DNA of 64,000 bases from an uncultured Flavobacteriaceae bacterium (GTDB lineage: Bacteria; Bacteroidota; Bacteroidia; Flavobacteriales; Flavobacteriaceae): the NCBI GenBank assembly GCA_947502975.1, contig CANNBV010000002.1:873251-937250 (forward strand), written 5' to 3'. The notes under the pieces are model-generated. The model searched no databases, was not told the DNA's origin, and worked only from the letters and a program-made list of their open reading frames with translations. This document shows, piece by piece, positions 1 to 8,361 of this stretch (its first letter is position 1; every line of letters begins with the position of its first letter). Both the position numbers and the translations under genes were made by a program.

Positions 1-1178
1 CCTTTAAATTTTGAAGCTATACTTCCCGTTTTTGTGACATCTCCAGACTTGAAGCTATAGAAGTAATATTTAGTGCCTTTAAAAAAGTATATGCCAGATT
101 TATCATGAGTTGCGGCATCTAGATTACTAGGCGCTCCTTTCCATCCATCTCTACCTATAACGCCAACTTTATCCACTGCTCGTTTAGATGAATCGTAGCG
201 GTAATATTTTGTGCCTTTAAAGAAGTAATATTTTTTATTTTCGGGATGCCAAGTAACAGCATCTACATCTTTTGGAATGCCTTTATATGCGTCGTATCCT
301 AATTTTCTTTTTGTTACTTTTTGTGTATTTGGGTTAAGTCGTAAAGCCAAACTTTTTAATCCAGATTTAAAAAAAGCAGCATTACCGTTTCCTGTTTCGT
401 TTTCATCTAGCTCAATGGCAAGTCTTGTAAAATAATTAGTGTTGTAATCGTTCACTTGCATTTTTTGGGAACTTTTAAAAAAATGAACGTCATCGGTATG
501 CATTACGGCTGCATCAAGTCTATGAAAAAGTCCTCGCCAACCATCTCTCCCAATAACTCCCTTTTTATCAGTACTTCTACCAAAAACATAGCGATAATAG
601 TGGTCTACTGTAAAAAAGTAAGCTTTACCATTTGGGTGCATAGTAGCACTAGCTATGTTAGCTGGTAAGCCTTTCCAGCCATCAACACCAATAGTTCCAA
701 CTTTATCCACTTTGTCTTTAGAAAAACTGAAACGATAGTATTTTTTACCTTTAAAAAAATATGCTGAGTTATTAGTTGGGTGCATGATGGCAGCATCTAT
801 TGGTCCTTCTAATCCGTTCCATCCATCTACTCCTATAATACCTTTACGGTCAACTCTCTTTTTACTGAAGTCATAACGATGATACATGTTGCCAATAAAG
901 AAATATGCTTTTTTGTTTTTTGGATGTATCAAAGCAGCATTAACATTTGGAGTTAGGTCATACCAACCATCCTTCCCAATCCTTCCCATTTTTTCTAATT
1001 TGTCTGTAGTGGGATTGTATTGATGAAAAAATTGTCCAATAAAGAAGTGAACTTTACCGCTAGATGGATGTAGTACACTTGCATTAATAGTTTGTATGTC
1101 GTTGTTTAAGGTATTTGCATTAAGTATTAACAATGGAAATACCATCGTAATTATCAAAATTATTTTTAGATTTTTCAT
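1..1178 (-). CDS. Hemopexin-repeat secreted protein, partial (C-terminus outside window)
   Basis: The frame is open without interruption from an ATG to the window edge (392 codons visible). A signal peptide (MKNLKIILIITMVFPLLILNA) is followed by about seven tandem units of roughly 45-50 residues. Each has the form D-A-A-x-x-H-P-x(4)-YFFKG-x-x-YYRYD-x(5)-VDK-x-G-x-IG-x-DGW-x-GLP, the signature of hemopexin-like blades. The fifth unit (about residues 215-300) is long and degenerate: it lacks the DGW motif and may be two eroded repeats. Hemopexin blades usually form beta-propellers that bind ligands or proteins. The substrate cannot be inferred here, and a type IX sorting domain, if present, would lie outside the window. 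The next gene on the same strand, a DUF4412-like secreted protein, lies upstream. Confidence 0.85.
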   Translation of the reverse strand, partial: MKNLKIILIITMVFPLLILNANTLNNDIQTINASVLHPSSGKVHFFIGQFFHQYNPTTDKLEKMGRIGKDGWYDLTPNVNAALIHPKNKKAYFFIGNMYHRYDFSKKRVDRKGIIGVDGWNGLEGPIDAAIMHPTNNSAYFFKGKKYYRFSFSKDKVDKVGTIGVDGWKGLPANIASATMHPNGKAYFFTVDHYYRYVFGRSTDKKGVIGRDGWRGLFHRLDAAVMHTDDVHFFKSSQKMQVNDYNTNYFTRLAIELDENETGNGNAAFFKSGLKSLALRLNPNTQKVTKRKLGYDAYKGIPKDVDAVTWHPENKKYYFFKGTKYYRYDSSKRAVDKVGVIGRDGWKGAPSNLDAATHDKSGIYFFKGTKYYFYSFKSGDVTKTGSIASKFK

Positions 1179-1205
1179 GTGTAAGTTTATTGTGGTTAAT
1201 AGCTT

Positions 1206-2069
1206 TTACTCTTCAAAAGTAGGTTGTGCAGTTTCAGTTTTCATAAATTCATAATCGCTTATTTGTACTGTTTTTTCAATAGCTTCTAAACCAATACAGG
1301 TCATTTCGGTATTAAACTTTTTATTTTCTTTATTAATGAATTGCATTTCCATGACTAAACTGCTTTCTGCCATTTCTAACCATTTTTTATTAAAACCTTT
1401 GGGTAAAGTTTTGGAAGTATTGTTGTCTTTAAATATTTGGTTAAAGCTTACTGGAGCATCAAAAGCTACATACATTATAATTTTCATTTCATTATTTTCT
1501 ACGGTAAATCCTTGACATTCATACCCAAGGATGGTTTTAGTACCCAGTTCTTTAAATTGACTGTTTTTTAGTTGTTCTTCATTATCATCGTCTGTATCTT
1601 GTAAAGGAACAATGTGCCCCATTTTTTTACCTTGTGCTTCCATGAAAATAGTAGTTGTATTCAAGGCTTCGTCTAAAACCATAAGCATGTTTCCAGCTTT
1701 TTTACTTTTGCTTATTTCTGGTGTAGATCCAAAATAAGTCGCCTCTGGTTTTAAAAAATACACCATATTCATTTTACCTTTATTGGTTTTCATCTGTAGT
1801 TTATACTTGTATTCAAACTCATAACTTTCAGGTAGTATTTCTGGGTTCATACTTTTTTTAGTAAGATTGATGCTAAAAAGCTTTTCAACACTTTTTTCGG
1901 CTTTTCTTGCAGCCATTTCTTCGGCTTTACGAATGGCAGCTTCTTTTGCTGCATCTTCTACTCGATTTTTTAATTTTTTAAGTAATTGTGCGTTGGTAGT
2001 TTCAACGTTTCCAAAAATAAATAGGATAACTAGTATTAATGAAACACTATAAGTTTTGCGATATTTCAT
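1206..2069 (-). CDS. DUF4412-like secreted protein
   Basis: The 287-residue product has an N-terminal signal peptide (hydrophobic residues 8-27, then TNAQ). Next comes an alanine/lysine/glutamate-rich amphipathic stretch (about 30-65), then a beta-rich domain starting with GKMNMVYFLKPEATYFGS. It also carries a LGYECQGFTVENN motif of the kind seen in DUF4412/outer-membrane-lipoprotein-sorting-like proteins of Bacteroidetes. The periplasmic or envelope location is inferred from the signal peptide. The gene is co-oriented with the hemopexin-repeat gene 27 bp downstream, so the two may be co-transcribed. The DUF4412 assignment is from memory of the family pattern; function is unknown. Confidence 0.7.
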   Translation of the reverse strand: MKYRKTYSVSLILVILFIFGNVETTNAQLLKKLKNRVEDAAKEAAIRKAEEMAARKAEKSVEKLFSINLTKKSMNPEILPESYEFEYKYKLQMKTNKGKMNMVYFLKPEATYFGSTPEISKSKKAGNMLMVLDEALNTTTIFMEAQGKKMGHIVPLQDTDDDNEEQLKNSQFKELGTKTILGYECQGFTVENNEMKIIMYVAFDAPVSFNQIFKDNNTSKTLPKGFNKKWLEMAESSLVMEMQFINKENKKFNTEMTCIGLEAIEKTVQISDYEFMKTETAQPTFEE

Positions 2070-2139
2070 AAGATTTTATTAATTTGATTTACCTTTAGTC
2101 TAATTTTGAAATAGCTTGTTAACATTTATGATATATAAA

Positions 2140-2147
2140 TATTTTTG
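2140..2147 (+). promoter_or_regulatory. Putative Bacteroidetes -7 promoter box (TATTTTTG) for the ECF sigma gene
   Basis: TATTTTTG matches TAnnTTTG and lies 25 bp before the sigma factor start. A TTG at 2116-2118 is a possible -33 element, though its 21-bp spacing is slightly long. Confidence 0.45.
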
Positions 2148-2172
2148 TAGAGGCCTGAACTGATTTGTTTAA

Positions 2173-2712
2173 ATGGAAGAGCATCTTTTAAAATCTATAA
2201 TTAACAATAATGAAAGGCAGGTTAGTAAAATTTACTATGAGCATAGAGAAGCCTTTCTAAATTTTGGAAAAAAGTTCAACCTTAGTTATGATGACTTGGT
2301 AGATATCTATCAAGAAGCTTTTATTGTTTTAAGGAGATATGCCATTACTGGAAAACTTTTTGATGTAGAAAGCTCATTAAAAACATATCTTTTTGGAATA
2401 GGCAAGTTTATGATTTTCGATAGGATAAAAGAACTAAAAAAGGTAGTTGACCTAGAAAATTTCCAAATAGAAAGTTCTGTTGAAAAAATTGATAGCGAAT
2501 TTGGAACTAAAGAATTGACGATAGAGCAAGCATTACTAAAGAAACATTTTAAAAATCTCGGAAAGAGATGTAAAGAAGTGTTGACATTGTTCTATTCTAG
2601 AGGACTAACTATAGATGAAATAGTTGAATTTGCTGATTACTCCAGTAATAGTGTGGTTAGAAGTCAAAAATCGAGATGTATAAAAAGGTTGAAAGAGATG
2701 ATATATGAGTAA
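2173..2712 (+). CDS. ECF-type RNA polymerase sigma factor
   Basis: The 179-residue product has the two-domain layout of ECF sigma-70 factors. Region 2 (about residues 10-90) contains DLVDIYQEAFIVLRRY and LKTYLFGIGKFMIFDRIKE. Region 4 (about 120-178) contains LGKRCKEVLTLFYSRGLTIDEIVEFADYSSNSVVRSQKSRCIKRLKE as a helix-turn-helix. It should direct RNA polymerase to a small regulon. The next gene overlaps its last 8 bp and encodes a membrane protein with an anti-sigma-like layout, so the two are probably coupled. The large TPR-CHAT protease is convergent with this pair. Its target promoters cannot be identified from this window. Confidence 0.9.
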   Translation: MEEHLLKSIINNNERQVSKIYYEHREAFLNFGKKFNLSYDDLVDIYQEAFIVLRRYAITGKLFDVESSLKTYLFGIGKFMIFDRIKELKKVVDLENFQIESSVEKIDSEFGTKELTIEQALLKKHFKNLGKRCKEVLTLFYSRGLTIDEIVEFADYSSNSVVRSQKSRCIKRLKEMIYE

Positions 2713-3433
2713 GATGAATGATAAACAAGAGTTGATTGATAAATACATTCAAGGCGTTTTAAATGAAACTGAGAAAAACTCTTTTGATAAATTATTAAAA
2801 GAAGATGCATCTTTTCGTAAGGATGTAACCTTTCACTCAAATCTTAAAGCGGTTTCGTCTAATCTTGATGAAGCAGACTTTAAAGTCATGATACAAGATA
2901 TTGAGAAACATAATTCTAGAGCAAAAAGGTCTTACACCAAACTTTTAGTAGCTGCAAGTATAGCAATCCTTGTTAGTCTAACTTTTTATTTTACGACTAA
3001 AAACACATATTCAACTGATGCACTTTTTGTAGAGTATTTCGAGCCATATAGAAATGTAATTCAGCCTATTGAGAGAGGAGGTAATGTAATATACGATGAA
3101 AAGTATTTAGCATTTGAGGCTTATGAAAATGAAGACTATGACAAAGCTTTACCTCTTTTTTCAAAATTATATAATGAAACAAAAGCGTCTTATTATCTAT
3201 TTTATAAAGCAAATGTGTTATTGAAATTAGATAGGGCAGAAGAGGCGATACCAATTTTATTAGAACATAGCAAGATGAAAGATACTGTAAGTGAAAAAAC
3301 ACTATGGTATCTCGCTTTAGCATATTTAAAACTTGACGATACAGTTAACGCGAAAAAAACTTTAGAAAGATCTATTTTAAATAGTAGTTACAATAAGGAA
3401 AAGGCAAAAAATTTACTTAATGAACTTAACTAA
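2705..3433 (+). CDS. Anti-sigma-like single-pass membrane protein with TPR-type C-terminus
   Basis: The 242-residue product starts with a short cytoplasmic region (KQELIDKYIQGVLNETEKNSFDKLL) typical of Bacteroidetes anti-sigma proteins. One transmembrane helix follows (about 80-99, LLVAASIAILVSLTFYF), then a periplasmic part with TPR-like helices (YENEDYDKALPLFSKL and WYLALAYLKLDDTVNAKKTLE). The start overlaps the sigma gene by 8 bp, which indicates translational coupling; a second ATG lies three codons downstream. Its last 21 bp overlap the convergent CHAT gene. Inference: it holds the sigma factor at the membrane and its TPR part senses a signal or partner. There is no zinc-binding HxxxCxxC motif, so it is not a ZAS-type anti-sigma. 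Confidence 0.75.
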   Translation: MSKMNDKQELIDKYIQGVLNETEKNSFDKLLKEDASFRKDVTFHSNLKAVSSNLDEADFKVMIQDIEKHNSRAKRSYTKLLVAASIAILVSLTFYFTTKNTYSTDALFVEYFEPYRNVIQPIERGGNVIYDEKYLAFEAYENEDYDKALPLFSKLYNETKASYYLFYKANVLLKLDRAEEAIPILLEHSKMKDTVSEKTLWYLALAYLKLDDTVNAKKTLERSILNSSYNKEKAKNLLNELN

Positions 3434-6400
3434 CTTTTTCCTGAAAAACCAAAGAAAAATTAGTGTAATAAAGATGCTTAATAATAATATAGGATAAGTG
3501 TTTTTTATAGGCTCTGTATTTCCTGAAACTATAAATCCTGCCCAATAATATGGGTGCTTAAGCAAAACATCGTTGGTGTTTTTTAGATAATCTAACTTGG
3601 CTAATCTAAGGGCCTCATCTTTTGGCTGTCCTTTATTTAAGTATTTATACAATGATACCATAAGTAAAGATGTTTCTTTGTCAGGTACACTCCATTTACT
3701 AGTAATTAAGCTGGGTACACCAGCATAAGTAAATGCATTAGAAACATTGATTAAACCTTTGCCTTTAACTAAGTTACCCGACCCCGTATTACAGGCACTC
3801 AATACAGCTAGTTTAGCATTTAAAGGGATACTGTAAAGTTCAGAGGTGAACAGTTTATTATCTTTCTCTTCAGGAGAAAATCTTAGATTAGAGAATTCTG
3901 CATCAATATTATTTATGGTAGAGTGCATAGCAAGGTGAAGCACATCATAGTTTTTTGCCTTTTCAATAAATACTTTTTTATTCGCTTTAGAACCTAAATA
4001 AATATCAGCAGAAAATAATTTGGCAATACTTTTAGCTTCGTTTTGTGCGCCTAAAAGGGCAGAACTATCATGCCTTTTAGTATTTTCCTCTTTATATTTA
4101 GTTTTATACGTAGGAGCAAAAACACCAACTTTATTAAATCTAGATTTTTTAATTCTCTTTTGTTCGTTCCATAATAATAAGGAGGACGTGTAGCTAATAT
4201 TATATTTTTCAATTAAGTGCTTTCCTTCTCCATTTATTAGTACTTCCATAGGAATATAGTGAAGGATGTCATCTAGAATAAAAACAATATTTTTATAGGT
4301 ATTAGCATCTATACCATCTTTTGGTAACAAAAGATCATATGCTTTTTTGGCTAAAACCTTATAATTACTGTTGGGATTAGAAATAGCTACAGCTAGATCT
4401 CTAATTACAGGAACAATCTCTTTTTTGGAACCTATTTTAATTAGTTTTATTTGTGATTTATGTAATAAAAAAGCATATAGGTTTTCGTTTGCAAAAAGGT
4501 ATTTTATTGCAACTTCATTCTTTTTAAATTTTTGTCTAAGTGATTTTATACTGAAACTACTTTTTGTTTGGTTAAAATAAGAAGGGTAGTGTTCTTTGTA
4601 ATATTGGTTTAATTCAATTAGTTCATTCTCAATATTAAATATCTTTTCCTTAAAAACGTCTTTATTTTGAATATTTTCATCATTGGAAATAAATAATGAT
4701 TTTTTATAAAAATGAAGCTCTCTTTTCAGTTTTTTTTCTTTATTCAATATGGAATCTGGAATATTTAAATATTTTTTTTGACTACTTCTAAAAAAGTTTT
4801 CCCAACTAATTTTAGAGCTAGATTCTTCAATTTTTTGTAACACTTCATCTAGCTTTGCGTTGTTTTGTAGTAATATGCTATTGCTTAAAAGCTCACTATT
4901 TATATCTGAAAATAATTTGTAAGTAGCTTCGTTAAAATCAGAGAATAAAAAATTATTTGCAAAAATTTCAGAAGCTATCATGTTTAGGTTATGTGAAATC
5001 TCCAAATAATTTGAATTTTGAGATAAGTTGTATGCTTTTATGTAGTTTTTTGCTGCTACTATTATTAATCTAATAAAGTTATGATCACTGAAGGGTTTTA
5101 ACTTGTCAATTGTTAATTCAGTGAGATTAATATCTTGGTTTTTATCAATAGAAGCTTTAGTAAATACGTCATTATACAAATTTTGCATCTCATCAATATT
5201 TCCATATTCTGCCTGAATATTGGCTTTTGCAGCCATTAAAAACATTAATAAATATTCGCCGTTACGTTGTTTTGCATTTTCAATCCAAGTATCTAGTAGG
5301 TCGCTAGAGTTTTTGTAGTCATGTTCTTTATTATGTAGCTCGATTAAGTTAAGCTTGTCGTTCATTGTAGTTACTGTAACTTCATCTTTAATTTCCAGAT
5401 CAAGTATTTCATTATACAGCGCTTTCGCTTGGTTGCTATTTTTGCTCTTAATAAGGTTTGCTTTAAATCTTAGGGCTTTCATTCTATCAAGAATGACGAA
5501 ATTTTTATAGTATGATAAATTGTGTGGATTATTGTTTTTATCATTAACATCAAAATTATTAGTGAAATTTAATATGCTGTCATTGTAATTTAGTGCTCTG
5601 GTAGTATCGGTTTTTTTAAGAGATAAAAGTGCTTTATTAAAAAGTAAATTAATTTTAGTCCTCCCTTTATATGTTTCATTAAACCAATTACGAGTGCTTT
5701 TCTGATATTTAGCAACAAGTTTCTCACTTTTTAATTGGTACAACGAAGCAGTTCTATAATCTCCATGATTGATATACCATTGTATTAAAGATTTGTAGGC
5801 AATAAACAAATAACTCATATCTGTTGTGTCAGAAGCCAAAGTTTCCCAACGCTTTACAACCTTGAGATAACTTTCTAATTCTAATGTGTAATACCCAATA
5901 AACCCATAGACTACTGCTAGATGATGTTCGTGAATAGCAACGTCTGTATTAAATTCTCCTCTATTTGAGATATCTAATTCTATAGCGCTTTTATAATACT
6001 CAATAACCTTGCTGTAGTCTCCAAATTTCCCATGAGCAAAACCTAGGTCAAATTCAGATTGTGCAACTAATTTATGGTTATAAGCCAAAGTATCTTTAAA
6101 AATAGAATTGCACTTTTTGGCATGTAGTAGTGCCTTATCCCAGTTTAAATTATCATAATATTGCTGATATAGGTATTTATGTAAATGAGCTTTATAAAAT
6201 AAATCTTGTTTTGCTAAACCTTCAATAATTCTAATAGCTTTTTGAGATGATTTAATTGCAGAGTCATACTTCATTTCATGCTGCAAAAACAGAGCATCTG
6301 CTGCATATTTTTTAGATAGAGCAATTTTATAATTAGTACTTAAGGTATCTTTTAATTCCGATAGAATCTTGTTTCTTAAGTGTTTAATATTTTGAAATTC

Positions 6401-6532
6401 GCTGAATGAGTAATATTCTGATTTGTTAAAGAATAAAGAGTCTGCTTTAGCCTCTGTGGAATGTTGGGCAATAATAAAATTAAACTTAAACAGAAAGAAG
6501 ACAAATATCCAGTAATTAAATTTTGAAATCAT
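3413..6532 (-). CDS. TPR-CHAT caspase-like protease, membrane-anchored
   Basis: The 1039-residue product has a signal peptide (FNYWIFVFFLFKFNFIIAQ), then about 600 residues of helical TPR-like repeats. These include FLQHEMKYDSAIKSSQKAI, DLGFAHGKFGDYSKVIEYYK and HEHHLAVVYGFIGYYTLELE. The C-terminal CHAT domain spans about 690-1005. The caspase-like dyad is visible: His870 in LHLAMHS and Cys914 in LSACNTGSG, with the usual HPYYWAGFIVSG near the end. One transmembrane helix (about 1012-1031, YPILLLSIFITLIFLWFF) precedes a basic tail (RKKLVKFIK). The TPR and CHAT parts should therefore lie in the periplasm. CHAT proteases cleave specific partner proteins when the TPR region is triggered. The substrate is unknown; the sigma/anti-sigma pair encoded convergently is a candidate (inference). 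Confidence 0.92.
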   Translation of the reverse strand: MISKFNYWIFVFFLFKFNFIIAQHSTEAKADSLFFNKSEYYSFSEFQNIKHLRNKILSELKDTLSTNYKIALSKKYAADALFLQHEMKYDSAIKSSQKAIRIIEGLAKQDLFYKAHLHKYLYQQYYDNLNWDKALLHAKKCNSIFKDTLAYNHKLVAQSEFDLGFAHGKFGDYSKVIEYYKSAIELDISNRGEFNTDVAIHEHHLAVVYGFIGYYTLELESYLKVVKRWETLASDTTDMSYLFIAYKSLIQWYINHGDYRTASLYQLKSEKLVAKYQKSTRNWFNETYKGRTKINLLFNKALLSLKKTDTTRALNYNDSILNFTNNFDVNDKNNNPHNLSYYKNFVILDRMKALRFKANLIKSKNSNQAKALYNEILDLEIKDEVTVTTMNDKLNLIELHNKEHDYKNSSDLLDTWIENAKQRNGEYLLMFLMAAKANIQAEYGNIDEMQNLYNDVFTKASIDKNQDINLTELTIDKLKPFSDHNFIRLIIVAAKNYIKAYNLSQNSNYLEISHNLNMIASEIFANNFLFSDFNEATYKLFSDINSELLSNSILLQNNAKLDEVLQKIEESSSKISWENFFRSSQKKYLNIPDSILNKEKKLKRELHFYKKSLFISNDENIQNKDVFKEKIFNIENELIELNQYYKEHYPSYFNQTKSSFSIKSLRQKFKKNEVAIKYLFANENLYAFLLHKSQIKLIKIGSKKEIVPVIRDLAVAISNPNSNYKVLAKKAYDLLLPKDGIDANTYKNIVFILDDILHYIPMEVLINGEGKHLIEKYNISYTSSLLLWNEQKRIKKSRFNKVGVFAPTYKTKYKEENTKRHDSSALLGAQNEAKSIAKLFSADIYLGSKANKKVFIEKAKNYDVLHLAMHSTINNIDAEFSNLRFSPEEKDNKLFTSELYSIPLNAKLAVLSACNTGSGNLVKGKGLINVSNAFTYAGVPSLITSKWSVPDKETSLLMVSLYKYLNKGQPKDEALRLAKLDYLKNTNDVLLKHPYYWAGFIVSGNTEPIKNTYPILLLSIFITLIFLWFFRKKLVKFIK

Positions 6533-6996
6533 TTTGATAATTTAAACAAAATATACAATCATTAGTCCTTAAGATTTACATAAAGTTAACATATTATTGT
6601 TTGATTCAGTATTTCTAAACTAATATTGTTAATAACCATAGGTACTAACTGTTTTTCAAAATATCTCAAGTTAATTCATAGTAAAACTAACTGCAATAGA
6701 TTTGAATAAAAATTAGTTTCTAGGTTGAAATTTTGCATCACGGAGTATGATGTAAAGGATGTTTTTAAGACGTAATGTTTTTGAGGAGAACTAAAATCTA
6801 ATAGTAAGTAGTAAGTAATATTTTAGTCCATTCAGGCAACTTTTTAGATGGAGATAATAGATTTTAACACTGTTAAATTCGTAATAAAATCATGCTAAAA
6901 ACATAATTTTTGATTAAATTTAGACGTTGAATCATTAAACAAAATGCCTATAACCAAATTTACTTTAATTATAAACCTAAAATTCCTAACACTAAA
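6533..6996. other. Intergenic region without recognisable gene
   Basis: This 464-bp AT-rich gap separates the divergently transcribed CHAT gene and the small conserved gene. I found no convincing ORF, tRNA, palindrome or TAnnTTTG box. It should hold both promoters. Confidence 0.5.
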
Positions 6997-7194
6997 ATGG
7001 CAAGAGCAATGCTAGAGTACACCAAGACAGTACTAGAAAAAGTGAGTTTTGACGCGACATTGTTTTGCAAAGAAGTACAAAAGGCAGTACAAAGATTACT
7101 ACCTTACGAGATAGAAGAGCTTAAACTTTATATTTTATCTCTTGTACAGCAAAACCCAGAGTTAAATCAATGTATGATTTATTTAAAACCATAA
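6997..7194 (+). CDS. Small conserved flavobacterial protein of unknown function
   Basis: The 65-residue soluble product (MARAMLEYTKTVLEKVSFD...) is predicted to be mostly helical. It has a single hydrophobic patch near the end (YILSLVQQNPELNQCMIYL) and two cysteines. Small proteins with this opening and the phrase QRLLPYEIEEL are, from memory, widely conserved in Flavobacteriaceae; no function is known to me. A clear Rho-independent terminator directly follows the stop, which supports a monocistronic, expressed gene. The convergent neighbour is oxyR. Confidence 0.8.
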   Translation: MARAMLEYTKTVLEKVSFDATLFCKEVQKAVQRLLPYEIEELKLYILSLVQQNPELNQCMIYLKP

Positions 7195-7199
7195 GAAGA

Positions 7200-7222
7200 G
7201 CGACCTATTAGGTCGCTTTTCT
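7200..7222 (+). terminator. Rho-independent terminator of the small conserved gene
   Basis: GCGACCT and AGGTCGC form a perfect 7-bp stem with an ATT loop, followed by TTTT. It begins 5 bp after the stop codon and touches the 3' end of the convergent oxyR. Confidence 0.85.
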
Positions 7223-8159
7223 ATTTAGGCAAAGGACTTATAATCTTAACATCTTGAAATTTAATAGCACCTCTAACTATTCCCGCTATTACAGATTGCA
7301 TGGCCTCAATAATTTGCATCTTTAATTCGCTTTTGTGGTAAATGATACTTACCTCTCTTGCCGGGCTTGGTTCTTCAAAATAATGTAAGTTTTCTTGAAC
7401 ATTAGGATTTAAATCTAAAGTATGTAAATAGGGCAGAAGTGTCATGCCTAAACCTTCATTAGACAGTTTTACCAAAGTTTCAATACTGCCACTTTCTAAC
7501 TGGAATTTATCATCTTCATGATTTTTAAAGGCTTTACATAAGTTGATAACACCATCTCTAAAACAATGTCCATCTTCTAAAAGTAGCATATCTTCTATCT
7601 CTAATTCCTCAACTTTAATTCTACCTTTAGTATAAAGTTTATGCCCTTTAGGAATGTAAGCCACAAATGGTTCAAAATATAATACGCGCTCCTTAATACT
7701 TTCATGCTCTAAAGGTGTGGCTGCAATAGCTGCATCCAAATGACCTTCGTTAATACGATTGATGATTTCATCTGTGTTAAGTTCCTCAATCTTTAATTTA
7801 ATTTTGGGATACTTCTTAATAAAAGTTTTCAAGAACATTGGCAGTAGCGTAGGCATAATTGTCGGGATAATTCCCAATTTAAATTCACCACCAATAAACC
7901 CTTTTTGTTGATCTACAATATCCTGAATTCTGTATGATTCATTCACTATGTTCTTGGCTTGCGTAACTATTTTTCTTCCTACATCGGTTAATTCTATAGG
8001 TTTTTTACTTCTGTCGAAAATTAAAATATCGAGCTCGTCCTCTAATTTTTGAATCTGCATACTCAAAGTAGGTTGCGTAACAAAACATTTTTCGGCTGCT
8101 TTGGTAAAGTTTTGGTGTTCTGCAACAGCTAAAACATAGTATAATTGGGTGATTGTCAT
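7221..8159 (-). CDS. oxyR: Hydrogen peroxide-sensing LysR regulator OxyR
   Basis: The 312-residue product has a LysR helix-turn-helix (residues 1-60, NFTKAAEKCFVTQPTLSMQIQKLE) and a substrate-binding-like regulatory domain. Within that domain LLEDGHCFRDGVINLC places cysteines at positions 199 and 208, the same numbering and 9-residue spacing as the redox pair of Escherichia coli OxyR. Thr100 in GIIPTI also fits the peroxide pocket. Peroxide oxidises the pair to a disulfide, switching DNA binding and inducing catalase/peroxidase genes, which are not in this window. Divergent from it is a short terminator-ended region that may encode a small RNA. This is one of the most secure assignments here. 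Confidence 0.95.
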   Translation of the reverse strand: MTITQLYYVLAVAEHQNFTKAAEKCFVTQPTLSMQIQKLEDELDILIFDRSKKPIELTDVGRKIVTQAKNIVNESYRIQDIVDQQKGFIGGEFKLGIIPTIMPTLLPMFLKTFIKKYPKIKLKIEELNTDEIINRINEGHLDAAIAATPLEHESIKERVLYFEPFVAYIPKGHKLYTKGRIKVEELEIEDMLLLEDGHCFRDGVINLCKAFKNHEDDKFQLESGSIETLVKLSNEGLGMTLLPYLHTLDLNPNVQENLHYFEEPSPAREVSIIYHKSELKMQIIEAMQSVIAGIVRGAIKFQDVKIISPLPK

Positions 8160-8231
8160 TGAAATAAGTTTAGACTATAAAAATATAAAAACTATCAATT
8201 ATATTTATCGAAATACAGAATTATTATAAGG

Positions 8232-8239
8232 TAATTTTG
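8232..8239 (+). promoter_or_regulatory. Putative -7 box (TAATTTTG) for a small transcript divergent from oxyR
   Basis: TAATTTTG is a perfect TAnnTTTG match 73 bp upstream of the oxyR start, on the opposite strand. No good -33 element sits 19 bp upstream, as would be expected for an activator-dependent promoter. Confidence 0.4.
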
Positions 8240-8244
8240 TGGTA

Positions 8245-8341
8245 CTAAAGTTCAATAGTTGTATTAGACGACACTATTGAAAATAGTTTGTTTAAGTTTA
8301 GTTTAGTTAAAAGAAAAAGACGACCGCTAGGTCGTCTTTTT
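8245..8341 (+). ncRNA. Candidate small RNA divergent from oxyR
   Basis: No ORF of useful size is present, but about 97 nt lie between a TAnnTTTG box and a strong terminator. The first part folds as a 9-bp hairpin (TTCAATAGT at 8251-8259 with ACTATTGAA at 8273-8281). Its loop contains GACGAC, also the left arm of the terminator stem, so the right arm GTCGTC could pair with either copy. Layout and size resemble the divergent oxyS RNA of enterobacteria, but only by position, not sequence. The terminator may instead serve only the DUF2141 gene on the other strand, so expression is uncertain. Confidence 0.35.
8314..8341. terminator. Bidirectional Rho-independent terminator
   Basis: GACGACC and GGTCGTC form a 7-bp stem around a GCTA loop, flanked by AAAAA and TTTTT so that it works on both strands. 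On the minus strand it lies 20 bp after the DUF2141 stop. On the plus strand it would end the candidate small RNA. Confidence 0.85.
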
Positions 8342-8361
8342 GTTTATAATAGTGTTAGATT

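Noticed and set aside
405-520. Apparent frameshift in the fifth hemopexin unit
   Set aside because: Codon-by-codon reading shows no stop or shift; the unit is simply degenerate.
456-668. A 70-codon plus-strand frame
   Set aside because: It is antisense to the hemopexin-repeat gene, whose minus-strand frame is continuous and shows clear repeats.
3413-6532. CHAT protein as part of a CRISPR (craspase-type) system
   Set aside because: No cas genes or repeat-spacer array are present; the genes nearby are a sigma/anti-sigma pair.
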